From Plutella xylostella (Eukaryota; Arthropoda; Insecta; Lepidoptera; Plutellidae): a stretch of 64,000 nucleotides of DNA. This document shows, one piece after another, positions 34,508-45,508 of the stretch. The stretch lies in NCBI RefSeq assembly GCF_932276165.1, contig NC_063984.1:9989501-10053500 (forward strand), given 5' to 3'. Below the pieces are notes generated by a model. That model made no database searches and had not been told where the DNA came from. It worked only from the letters and a program-made list of their open reading frames with translations. Every line of letters starts with the position of its first letter. Positions within the stretch are counted from its first letter, which is position 1. The position numbers were made by a program, and so were the translations under genes.

Positions 34508-35407
34508 AACTGAGTGGATGAATATCAAACTGCCATATGTCCACCTACCCGAAAAATTGACTTTTTGATTTGGTCGTGTTCTCCGTTAAAATGTCAGTTT
34601 GCCTATGCCCTTCAAGTTCCAATAAGTTCAAGGCATCCATGAGAAAAAAACCGTTAAAAAAGTAAGTTTTTTTCAAATCCTTTTAAGTTTAACCGTTTCG
34701 CATTACAAATTTTCACAAGTCCATTCCGGCCAATCACAGAGCGTATTTTTTTCAACATGGCGTCAGTCTTGTTTAGAATTTCGAGGCTGTGATGTATGCT
34801 CCCAGTGTTTTATAACGAATATGATTAAAAATGTTGAGGAAATTGTGATTGTGGACCCTGATAAAGCTCGGAAAAGGAACAGATTGAAGAGTGTAGCAAA
34901 AAATCGACAGAAAACTATGGCGAAGTAAGTTTAAAACCCCTTTTTTTCCAACCCATGTGTCAATCACAAAGCATTTTCGTAGTAAGCACAGGTCCGTATC
35001 GGGTAGAATATAATACGGTAGGTAGGTACTTTTCTACCGATAAATTTTGGTTGATTAACTTCATTGTATTTAATAGAATATAGACTATATTAGTCTTACT
35101 GAGTCCGGCCCATGATATTAGTATTTTTCAAACAAATATAAGTCCTTATGACTCATATCAAAACAGCATAAGTCTTGTATGGGCATATCAAACTGCTATA
35201 AGTCCAAACTATTTATTAACTTTTACGCCTTTCTATGAGTGTTATAGTGGATTTGTTTATTAAAATACATTCTTAAGGTCACAAGTCAACTGATTAAATC
35301 ACGGGGCAAGTTCTATGACCATTAAATAATAGAGAAAACAAAAACCTCCATTTCCCAAATTTGGCGTGGACGTGACATATGGCAGTTTGATATTCATCCA
35401 CTCAACT
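34508..35407 (+). mobile_element. TIR element, family Y, carrying an exon-like unit
   Basis: The body (34512-35403, 892 bp) has inverted ends GAGTGGATGAATATCAAACT extending through GCCATATGTC, about 30 bp. It is flanked by AACT on both sides (34508-34511 and 35404-35407). The subterminal motif ATATCAAACTGC-ATA-GTCC recurs in direct orientation near 35154-35174 and 35184-35205, as transposase-binding repeats often do. Inside are a CAACATGGCGTCAG block, then an ATG and a coding stretch ending at GTAAGT (annotated separately). There is no transposase core. The superfamily is not recognised. Confidence 0.8.
34821..34924 (+). CDS. Exon-like unit inside TIR element Y
   Basis: An ATG at 34821 opens 34 codons, ending in phase 2 at the strong donor AA|GTAAGT (34925-34930). 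If unspliced, the frame would stop at once (AAG TAA). The peptide starts MIKNVEEIVIVDP and continues into a very basic stretch (DKARKRNRLKSVAKNRQK), like a nuclear localisation or DNA-binding N-terminus. About 60 bp upstream is CAACATGGCGTCAG, resembling a YY1-type initiator. I do not recognise the protein. It may be the first coding exon of the element's own lost transposase or a captured host exon. Confidence 0.4.
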
Positions 35408-35622
35408 AATGATTGATGTTATGTAATATTATTGCCGAATAATATGCAAGTCAACAGGTACGTTATTAGGTTAATACTAACATAATTACAGCATGTATAA
35501 ACACAGGGATGATTTGTCAGACTATCCCTTGTGATTGACAATCAACATTGAATATTATTAATTAGTTGCTTGTCCAAGCATTCTAAGCGTGTCAACTGTT
35601 ATTAAATGTACCTATATCAATA

Positions 35623-36272
35623 GATATGTCGCAGGCATCTGGTTGAATCTCCTATTTGATTGAACCACTAGCCCGTTCATTGGATGGCGCTATTCAGTTG
35701 TATGACTAGGCCGAATGTTGATTCTACAAGCGTCACAAAACGTCCAACTAGTTAGCTGACTTAAAATCAGTCAGGTGGTGAATAAAACAAATATGGCGTC
35801 TAACAGCTAACAGCTGACACAAAAAGCACTTATATTGTTAGTTTTTTGCAAATAAATTAGCTTTAAAGTGCGTTATTTGTGTTAAAATAGTGTGACAACA
35901 TGGATTTACCTATTATTACGCCGCGGGCGGATAGTTTCAAAGAAAAAATTGTGGCGAAACTGGAAAGTTATGAACAACAATATGAAGGTACGTTTATTGT
36001 TATTGTTTAGTTAATTTGTGAGATAAGAGCTTTGTAACATAGTCTTTTTGTTGACTCTTGTCTGGTCATGTTCACCCTAACCAGAAATTACAAAGTTGCT
36101 ATACTATATCCCATTCAACGACTTCGCTGAATGACGTTCAGTCAAGACGTCGAACGTTACAATCAACGACTTGACGAGTTGTCCTTTAGTCATACAACTG
36201 AAAAGCGTCATCCAATGAACGGGCTAGCGGTTCAATCAAACAGGAGATTAAACCAGATGCCTGCGACAGATA
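35623..36272 (+). mobile_element. TIR element, family X (exon-bearing copy)
   Basis: The body (35627-36268, 642 bp) has TIRs of about 80 bp, starting TGTCGCAGGCATCTGGTT and continuing through CACTAGCCCGTTCATTGG. It is flanked by GATA (35623-35626 and 36269-36272), like the copy at 2738-3298. The interior holds an ATATGGCGTC block, an ATG, a short frame and a donor. The two copies are otherwise collinear over their whole length, in opposite orientations. There is no transposase core, so it is non-autonomous. Confidence 0.85.
35900..35987 (+). CDS. Exon-like unit inside TIR element X
   Basis: The ATG sits in a good insect context (ACAACATGG) with an in-frame TAG 12 nt upstream. It opens 29 codons plus one base, ending at the donor AAG|GTACGT (35988-35993). 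The peptide begins MDLPIITPRADSFKEKIVAK and continues with a charged, Tyr/Gln-rich end. It is likely helical, but I do not recognise it. About 115 nt upstream lies AAATATGGCGTC, a YY1-like element. The copy at 2738-3298 lacks exactly this unit's ATG and most codons. It is either the first exon of the parent transposase gene or a captured host exon. Confidence 0.45.
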
Positions 36273-36699
36273 TAGTGTATTTCTAAAAGGTGTAGTTACC
36301 ATCAGCACAAAATTGGTAATTTAATAACCTCAATTTCACCTCAAAATTTAGTACAATTATAAGTAAATAAATCTATAAAATATCATCATCAGATTCGTTA
36401 ACGCAAACTTTGGCTTTTCAAAACTCAGCAACACCTCGCGCGCTATTCAGGCTATAGTTAGTATTAGTTTGTTATGAAACTTATAATGCTATTGTGAACA
36501 CATTGTAAACGAGCTTGTTTCAACAAACTTTAGAGACTTTTATAACTAAAGCACGTATTATGTTTGTACCTATTTTTGTCATGGACATAATAGTTAATAT
36601 GATAATCGAATAACAAATACATATACGTAGGTAAACAGATGAGTTGAGAACCTCCTCCGTTTTTCGAAGTCGGTTAGTAAACAAATAGCGTAATACTCA

Positions 36700-36914
36700 T
36701 CTTAACTAATATTATAAATGTGAAAGTAACAGTGTCTGTCGGTCTGTCTGTCTGTCTGTCTGTTACTCTTTCACGCCAAAACTACTGAACGGTTTTGAAT
36801 GAAATTTGGTATACATACGGTCTATACCCTGGGAAAGAACATAGGCTACTTTTAATCGCGGAATTCCCACAGGAAAACTTTTTAAGGCGAAGCGAAGCGC
36901 GCGGGAACAACTAG
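36700..36914 (+). mobile_element. Non-autonomous Helitron with expanded TCTG run
   Basis: It starts TCTTAACTAATATTATAAAT after A (36699) and ends AACAACTAG before T. The internal (TCTG)n run at about 36738-36765 is longer than in the 21675 copy. The 3' GGCGAAGCGAAGCGCGCGGG block is intact. It lies between short inverted arms containing GCGCGCTATTCAG (36438-36450 and 36933-36945). Confidence 0.8.
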
Positions 36915-36957
36915 TAAGTTCATAAAAATTAGCTGAATAGCGCGCAAGGGGTGTACT

Positions 36958-39696
36958 CCGAGCCTCTCCTTACCGGGGGTCACTACCACGACGCATCCAC
37001 TTTCACTTTACACGGCACTTAACATACATTTGATATACTTCTGTTGGTTTGTCTTAACACTTAGCACGACTTGGTACCTGGGGACAAAGACAAATATTCA
37101 ATTAGTATTGCTTAAGTGGTATTTTCTATGTGGTTGTTAGAGAGTGGAGGATGAGTAAGGTAATGATAAAATTATGGGTAGGTACATACCTAGTTTTTAC
37201 AAAATGTTAGAAATAGCTTTTGCTACAATACACATATTTTGTATACGTTTCACAAAACAGCAGGATTATGACGTGTCCTAAAAGTACTCACGCAATGTGT
37301 ATTATCGAAATTACTTAAATAAAATTGAATTTATTATACAGAACTGCAGAGGTAACTAATATATTTAATGTTGTATTTATATTACGTAGCTACCTATATA
37401 CTTTTATATCAAACGATTGTTGCTGATGATGAATTTAAATATGATATTTCTTAATCTCATAGTCCATCCATCCAAAGGTTGTCATGCAGAAGTCGCTTTG
37501 AATGATAAGACAATCTCTTGTACCCTAATTAAGTTACAACTTGTTAATTTTATTATTCTTTTTGGTGAACAAATAAAGAGTATTCTATGTAGGTTAGATA
37601 CCTATTTATGGTGTACTTTTTAACAAATTACCTAAAAAATGAGTATATATACTTAGCAAAACTGTAGGCAAGTAAGCTGGGGGATCAATCTTAGTCTATT
37701 TATTATGTGTGAGAGGTAAGTAAGCGATCCGTCTTCGGCGCTCCAGTTGATTAAATTCTACCTGTCGCTAGTACACTTTGCTATAACATAGTGTTACAGC
37801 CATTCTCATAGTAGGTATATCCTTCTATGCAAAGGTTGTCTGAAAGAAATTTCTTTAGATGATGAGGTCGGTGTTTTTTATTTGTAAGAGTTAATTTTGA
37901 AAACTCAAAAAGTTGCGGTTTCTAACTATTGCAACAGCATATTTTTTGTGTTTATGTACTTAGTATTAGCCGACTTTTAAACGAAGTTATGATACCTACC
38001 CGTAACTTATTGTAATCACAAATTACGATAGCGAGATAGCTGACGGTGATGCGCTGTCTTGTCACACCAGATATCTCTAGTAAAAGTTTAACTAGAGGTA
38101 GCTGAGCGCTTTCTAATTAAAAACGGCGTCAGATTTTTTCCACCGCGTTCATTTAATATTTAGCTTTGAACACTTTTTGCAGGCTGCCTCATTAGTGAAA
38201 TTAAACGGCACAGAGAAAAAATAAAATAGAGTACAAAATGTAAATGATACCATTTCTAAATTTACATTTCGCTATTGTATTTTGTTGGAAAACTTCGGTG
38301 GGCAAAATTTAAACGCGGCTAAGACTGTCAAAATGTCGGCGAATCAAATGGCCCGGATAAAGAAGCAAAGTTTTCACTTCAAGAATAATTGTAACAGAAA
38401 TTGTTTTCATGTTTTATTCATACAGTGCACGAACACGATGTAATAAAATATAATATTTTGAGTTTCAGGTCAAAAACTCCGTTTCTTTTGTCATAGGTTT
38501 TATACCTACATACCTACTATGCAAATATATGGCTACTTTCATGAAAACATACATACATACTTACTATGTTGAATAAGAATGTTTCCTTTTTCTGTTGATT
38601 AGATTTCCTGGTTCACATTCCCGGTTAGGGTACAGAAGCCAGTTCGATGATTTTGCTATTACTTGATTTAAAAAAAAAGTCTTATGTAATACATGCATGA
38701 ATCTGGTACAACAACGGATGTCGCAGGCGAGTCTCACTATTCGAACATCCCGAAATAGCCGGCCGTCGAAAATCTTCATTAGTCTTCGACTGTCTGACAG
38801 CTTTGTAACACACATATATTCGGTTAAAGCTCAGTTTACATTGCTTCCGCGTTATCTGTTTGGAAAGCGATCAAGATGTACCCAGACTTACTAACCATGT
38901 AATTATATAATATCTAGATATTTTAAAGCAGGTTAACGAGAAAAACTAACTAAAGGTATTTTTCCGTTCTTGTATCTATTATTTACTACTATCGTGTAAT
39001 TTTTTGGGCATAAGTATGTAGTTATGTAATTTTATTGAAGCAGATGATACGAAGTTAACGGTTTAATTTCATGATTGCATAGTAATGATAATGGATGGTT
39101 TTGCGGTTTATGATGTTTTCCTTCATTAAACCTATGACGGAATTCAATTTCGATTATTTTAATGATATGAAGATGAGAATATCAAAATTATATTTGACAT
39201 TGAAACTGTGAACTATATATGATATTGCTTACATAAACTCTATAGAACGGCAAAATAAGTGTAGCATATTAAAGTCTGGATCCGACTTTAGTGGCCAGAC
39301 TAATGTACACGGGGCTCGCTGCAGACGATGGCCCAATCTCAAAGAGTTCACAAGTTTACACGGTACGTTTCCTTTGTTTAATTAGAACTAGTTAATTTCA
39401 CGGTTAGCTAGTCCCGCGCCTGGGCCGTAACACGCGACGACGACAATAGATGTAGCACGGGATTAGGCGGCACCAACTTGAATGGTCTAAATTAAAACTG
39501 TAGTTGTCGAAATCTTAACACCACTCGACACAAGTTGCCACAGTTTTGGCAGGGGGACAATCGTGAATAATTTGACACTAGTTGATTCGGATTCTCATCG
39601 TTTCGACAGACGTTAAACCATAGTGCGACTCACCTTTTTCAATCAAAAAGACTGAGTTGAATTTGATTCGACTAGCGTATGCTTGGGCCTTAAACA
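36958..39696. other. AT-rich DNA, nothing recognised
   Basis: No frame or repeat is supported. Around 39300-39440 the GC content rises modestly, without a recognisable feature. Confidence 0.4.
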
Positions 39697-39741
39697 GGGT
39701 ATTTTAAGTTTAATGTGTCTTACGTTAAACTTAAAATACCC
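39697..39741 (+). repeat. Perfect 17-bp stem hairpin followed by T run
   Basis: GGGTATTTTAAGTTTAA (39697-39713) pairs perfectly with 39725-39741 around an 11-nt loop, and is followed by CCTTTTTTT. No pol III box is nearby. It is short for a microRNA precursor, so a MITE relic is more likely. Confidence 0.65.
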
Positions 39742-42381
39742 CTTTTTTTCGTCTGGGGTTAAAAAATATTTTCCTGCAGAAGCTTCAAAATTTTAATAAA
39801 GCGACAACCGTAGCTCGTCAGTCGCCGTTCTCCTTAAATCATTCTCTGACGAATTTTATATTGCTTTTTGGCGAATGTTCAATGCCATGTTAGTATGATA
39901 CTAATGGACGACGGTTACTGTTGCATGTTCCTGTGTAGTTTGTCTCCAGTAGTCCAACAATAACCGGACTAGTAGGTACCTACAAGAAGACTATTTAATA
40001 ATTTATACCCTATAAGAACCCTTTTGCTAACACGATAAATACACATGTTTCTTATCTATCTGTCTGTCACATATTAAGAAGATATCAATGCAATTTTTGA
40101 GGTATGCAAAGAAATCTTATAGATACTTACACTTACTGCTGTATTATAGCCCTCAAGTGGAACCCAGTTCAGCCCAGCTACCGTTCGACTATTTATATAT
40201 ATGTATACACGAACCGAAGTAATATGTATAAACGTAAAGGTTTTCTCACAGCGGGCATCTTTGAAAATATTTGTGCCATACAAATAGAACAATGACACAT
40301 ATAATTCCTTGAGCAATGTATGAATATTCCCTTGTTTCCGCAGGAATGAAACCGTCATAAATCAGCTTCGTTTTGTTTTACGACAAGCGTTCTTTGTATG
40401 GAAAAAAATGTAGCCATTGTTGGAACATTTTTGAGATTTCATCTATTGTTCTAGCGGGCTAAGATGTTATACATAGGTATTATGTGTATGTACCTAGACT
40501 GTGGTATTGGAAACATACTCGTATCTGGAATTAATACAAGCATATAAATGTAGCTTTACCTACATTATGTACAATTTTGTATTTTCAATGTTCTAATAGC
40601 GAGTGTGCGATATGAATAGGAGAGATGTCTAACATAGCTATTACTGGAAAATTGCAACATTTACAACTAATGAAATGAGTTTTAATACCTATTGCAAAGT
40701 AAGAAAACTTATTAACCTTAAAGTTCCAATAAGAAACCAGTTATATCAACCAAAGGCGGTTCTCGGTAACCCCTTAAAGTTTAACGAATCCCGACTAAGG
40801 TTTGAAATTCGAACTATTTTTAAAACCAGGTCACCGCAGGCATGGCGAGGCGTCTCGCATGCCCCAGGAGTGTTTTCCTTCAGTTTTCCGAACGAATAAT
40901 TCCTCCTCAGATCTATTTGAGTCGCCGCCATTGCCGACACATTTTCAATCCTCCAACTGTCAATCTTTGGTCTCACGCACGGATTTTCCCCGTCACCCGT
41001 CAGATATTTTTGGCGCCAACGCCCCGCCGAGTAGAGTCGGCAATAAAACGCGTTGTCTTTTTTTTCCACGACGTGTTTGATGATTCCGAGCTAACAATAA
41101 GTTGGCTTTTTTGAAGAACACTGATGCATTGATTAGGCGGAATATTGCGTCGTACAATTTCACGGGCGCCCATAATAACTCTCAGCTCGTGCATTGTCTT
41201 CGTTGAAATTCATCTTGGAATATATTTTTTGAAGACTCGTCGGCTCGGCGTCACAGGATTAGCGTAAAGTCTGGGGGAGGGCTCGTGAATTTTTACGTAG
41301 CTTTTATGTACTTTTGAACACAGCCTCGCGAATGTGAAAATTGTACGTAATTTTCGCACTCCGTCGTAAAATGTCGAAACTACTTGTGAAGCCGTATTTC
41401 CTCTGTTACAAAGTGACACATACCTGTTACTTTATAGTAAATAATTATGCAGCCATCTTTTATACTTGGCTACAAAATTGATTCTCGCAATGTGGGCTCC
41501 TTTTATTATTTCCGCATAAACGTTTCCTTCATAATTTATTGCGATCATCTAGCTCGGGTACAATAAAACAACACACTGGAGAAAAGTTATTTTTGATTAC
41601 ACCAAAAACCGGAGATTGTTAAAGTTGGGCAATTTCCTCGGCAATCCATTAAGTACAATAAAAACGTACGTATATAAAATGTAAATCATAACATCCAGCA
41701 GCGCGAGAGATAGCGATTAAAAGAAAGAGACGACGTGTAAAAATAAGAAAATATGTCATAAAAATGCTAAAACATTTGACAGGCGCGATAACGAACAAGT
41801 TTGAAACATGTTACGAGACGCCAAGTTCAAAAAGAGAATAAATCGTAAAAACAGAACGTCGGCCGTAATGTTTGCAAATTACAAACATGCAATGCAATGT
41901 TAAACCTTGACGTTTTTTTTCTTCCAAACTTGTTTGAGTTTGCGTAGTAAGTAATTTATGGATGAATATACAAGCGGCGATCAAATTCTACAGTTTGTTG
42001 TTAAGAGTGTGCAGTGCTCTCTACATATTTTTACCTGAGTGGCTCTGTCATTGAATACACCTAATATAAGTACCTACGTAAAATATACTCAATTTGTTTA
42101 TATTACTTTCAACAACTCATAACGTAGAATCATCATCAGCTAACAAGCTGGACAGCCAAAGGACACTGTCTAAACCTTTCAAATGTAGAATTGCGTATAT
42201 TTTTTACTATAGAAATAATAATAGTATATAGGCATTTATCGATACGGCACACTTTATCTTATCCAGTATCAAATATAATTAATCCAACACAGCATTAAAA
42301 CTCGGAACAAACGATGTATAATGACCACAGTGGCCCAGGGTTTCCACACCGACCGCGCCAATCCCACCTCATTAGGCGATG
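39742..42381. other. Unique DNA with a GC-richer block
   Basis: At 40740-41190 the composition is GC-richer with several overlapping short frames on both strands (for example 40746-41069 minus). They conflict and show no domains. GTCGCCGCCATTGCCG near 40920 is a YY1-type site. Possibly a regulatory block; otherwise nothing. Confidence 0.35.
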
Positions 42382-42436
42382 GAAATACGCCTCTTCGGCC
42401 ACTGAGATGTTCGAAATACGCCTCTGCGGCCACTGA
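42382..42436 (+). repeat. Two 24-bp units at 31-bp period
   Basis: GAAATACGCCTCTTCGGCCA and GAAATACGCCTCTGCGGCCA (each continuing CTGA) are separated by 7 bp and differ at one base. Confidence 0.7.
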
Positions 42437-42438
42437 AA

Positions 42439-42775
42439 ATTGTAGTCGATAGGCCGAAATAAATAAATAAATATGTGGGGACATCTCACACACGGCCATC
42501 TGACCCCAAGCTAGGCAGAGCCTGTGTTATAGGTTATAGGTATCGGACAGCTGATATATATCTACACAAATACCTACATAGATAGATACATATTAAATAT
42601 AAATATCAACAGCCCAACACCCAAGACCCGAGTACAAATATCAGTCTTTAAACAAATATCTGCCCCAGCCGGGAATCGAACCTGGGCCCTTCGGCATAGC
42701 AGTCAGGGCCACTAACCACTACGCCATTCGACCGTCAAACCGTCGACCGTCATTGTAGTCGAAAGGCCGAAATAA
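42439..42775 (-). mobile_element. tRNA-derived SINE, family B, 24-bp TSD
   Basis: The body (42463-42751) is flanked by 24-bp direct repeats (42439-42462 and 42752-42775) beginning ATTGTAGTCGA and ending GGCCGAAATAA, with one mismatch. On the minus strand the head has TGGCGTAGTGG and a B box (complement of 42672-42682). The body contains GCCTAGCTTGGGGTCAGATG, and the tail is ATTT repeats. It is the same family as 50340-50545. Confidence 0.88.
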
Positions 42776-44634
42776 CTCGGTGACAATAATTCACAGATTA
42801 CAGGACCTTGTGGCCCACATTTCAAGAATTAGGCGACTTGCCCTCCCCCTAATGGCATGCTGATTAGATTCGGTGCCGCTTTGATGAAAATACTCTGTGG
42901 TGGCAAACTTTTTTTGACACAAAAGGGCTGGCCGTACGGAATATACTTATAATTTTAAAAAAGGAAACTCTAGAACGCGTCATTCGCTGCGGTAAGTTGG
43001 ACATTTAGTTTTTTTTTTTTAATACGATGCTTATTTAAAAAAAATATCGAATATTTATTATATTTGATGCTAGTTTAATTTGTATCGTATTGCTAATTGC
43101 CTAAGCTATGTAAAAACTTAATGACTTGTAAGAAGAAAGCGAACTGAGCCATAAACTTGTAGCAATTCGGTTGATTTTCCTTCGCACCCAGCCTTATCAA
43201 TGTTTGTTGAAACAAATTTAAAAGTAATAAATAACAGTTCGGCCTGTGGATCATTAAGCCGACCGCCGAATTTATAATACGCCTTAAAGTAAGTGTAATA
43301 AAGATAGTGCAAATACGAAATTAATGTGTTGTGGTATGAACGATATTTACTACACTGAGGTAGTAATATGCAGTCAAAATTAACTCTTACGCCGCACCAA
43401 TAAGACCGTTAACTTATATGAAGATAGTCTTTGGGAAGATAACGATATGGAAACCAGTATTACAAGTAATTAGACATTGAATTCATCGAAAAAATCATGC
43501 TATTAGTTTAAGATATGTAAGCTTGTGCTTGAAACAAACCAACAACGAACATGGATGAATTTTTAGCTGGTAGTTTATTTGGCCGGTGGTGGTTTATTTA
43601 CATTAGATACGTCAGGTACATTTTTTTTAAATAAAAGCGTTTTATCAGCTGATTTCAGAAATGAAAACGTCAAGTTAAGCATGAACTTATGCACTAGTAT
43701 CTTACAGCTATTCTTTTTCTCGCATTTAACTTGTCAAAATGGCTACATTATTACTTCATATAAGAATAAAATAATATAAAAAGCTATTGAACAGAGTAAA
43801 CAAGTTACAATTGATTGTGCTATTTAATTAAATGAACGATAATTGCCATTACGCACGAGGCGCAAGACCTCAAAGATATTAAAGAGATGTTTACAGCAGA
43901 CAAATAATAGTTAAAACTGATTTCACAGAAGAATCTCCGTTAATTATCAAGAAGAATACCTAATAACTCTCCAACGGCTGGGCAGATTTTGACGAAACAT
44001 TAAGTTACCACAAACGGTAGGTCAGTTTGAGGTAGCTTTGTACGTCTTTTTAGACGCATATAAAATTTAGTATAAGTATATGTTGTTAAGTAGCATAAAA
44101 ATAATCACTTCCCAAGTGACCACCAATTTGTAGAGGATACCAGAGATCATCAACTAAACGATGTATTAAATTACACCAACTTACACGCTACTCACAATAA
44201 ATGACTACGGTAATCGCCGATTTAGCCAACTAAGGGCCTGTTACACTGTAGTAACGGTAAACATAAACACACCTAAAAAAAAATGTACCTATCGCGAACT
44301 CGTTTCGGCAACCATTTTCGAATTCCGAAGGTATTGTAAATGTTATTTCAGTTTGACTTCGCGATAGGGCCGCAGATTTACTGAGCACGCCTCGATGATA
44401 TGAAACAAACCCTAGGTCTCCTACACTTATGCTACTTACCTGATAATTGAAACTATCAGTGCGCCAACATTTTTTTTACTCTCATAAATAATTATTTACG
44501 CTACAAATTACATATGGCAGAGATAATCGTGGACTTGATAATGAAATCTTTGATGAGGCTCATGGTTTGTTAACATTTTTAGGGATCTCTTGGCAAAGTA
44601 TTTACGCCATTGTATGCTTTTACTGTGTTTTTCA
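42776..44634. other. AT-rich DNA with one inverted pair
   Basis: CCTATCGCGAA (near 44288) and TTCGCGATAGG (near 44359) form an 11-bp inverted repeat within a GC-richer patch. This is probably a decayed repeat. Otherwise nothing is recognised. Confidence 0.4.
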
Positions 44635-44690
44635 ATAGTTGTGTTTTTATATTATGTTTCTGTGTACAATAAAGTGTTTAAATAAATAAA
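44635..44690 (+). repeat. Retroposon tail, LINE family L-like
   Basis: TCTGTGTACAATAAAGTGTT plus AAATAAATAAAA resembles the right part of the family L 3' end at 21874-21895. The rest of the element is not evident. Confidence 0.45.
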
Positions 44691-44767
44691 ACAACGAGGA
44701 CTAGCAAAAATAGAGGGATTTTAGCCAAGTCATTGTTTTTGAACGTTCCAGAAGCAGCTTAGGGTAC

Positions 44768-44955
44768 TGTCCCCATTTTGTTTTCTGTCAAACCGTTTTA
44801 AGTTCAACCTAATAATAACCATTGAATAATAAAGTCACAAATCCTCTAACCGAACTGATTCAAAATAAGAGGAAACTGGTAGAAGTGTGGTGTTATTTGT
44901 CGAAACGTTTCTTTTGCACCGACACTCCATCTTGTACGTATATTTTTAATCTAAG
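44768..44955 (+). repeat. Dispersed repeat, copy 2
   Basis: Diverged direct copy of 1364-1549 (shared CTGTCAAACCGTTTTAAGTT, TTCAAAATAAGAG and ACGTTTCTTTTGCAC). Confidence 0.7.
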
Positions 44956-45406
44956 CGTTTAATGGTTAATGACGTAAATATCTACAGCTAGTTGCGCCTT
45001 AAAGTAGAGGAACCTATAACACACATTTGTAACAGGAACGTAAGACGGAACTCTGAGAGATAAAACTATTTATCTAAACAAAAAAAAAAACTTGTAATGA
45101 GGTTCTTAATGATGAATCAGCCGTTTCTAGAGGTCAGGGTCAAGGTTATTGCCATCTTCTACACAATGTTTCCCATTGTTTAGCACATAGGTACATGAGA
45201 CATTGTTTAAAAATAGATAAACTTGCCGAAATTATACACCAGATAATGAGTACAGTACATATAAACGGGTGAACCAATTTTGAATAAAACAAAACCTAAT
45301 TTATAACAAAACAAAATAATGAACGATTCACAAAGCGCATTCATTTCTGAGCATGGTGGCCATACACAGATCCACGCGCAGCTAGATATTATAAAATTAC
45401 ATCCAT

Positions 45407-45508
45407 ATTAAACTTATAGTGGGTGCAGCAATGCACCTCTGCCTACCCCGCAAGGGAGTACATTAGTACAAGGCGTGAGTGCGTGTTTTTTTTTTAATTA
45501 AACTTATA
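45407..45508 (+). mobile_element. 5'-truncated SINE, family A, 12-bp TSD
   Basis: Only the last 78 bp (45419-45496, from GTGGGTGCAGCAATGCACCT to the T run) were inserted, between copies of ATTAAACTTATA (45407-45418 and 45497-45508). The tRNA head is absent, so this is a dead-on-arrival copy. The sequence matches 18650-18731 almost exactly. Confidence 0.9.

Noticed and set aside
36738..36765. Independent TCTG microsatellite or CRISPR-like array
   Set aside because: It is the expanded run inside a Helitron; related runs are in the other copies. No spacer-repeat structure anywhere in the window.
39697..39741. MicroRNA precursor
   Set aside because: The stem is only 17 bp with an 11-nt loop, shorter than usual animal precursors. 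No basal stem extension.
40746..41114. Cluster of overlapping frames on both strands
   Set aside because: The frames conflict with each other and show no recognisable protein. Open frames are expected in this GC-richer patch.
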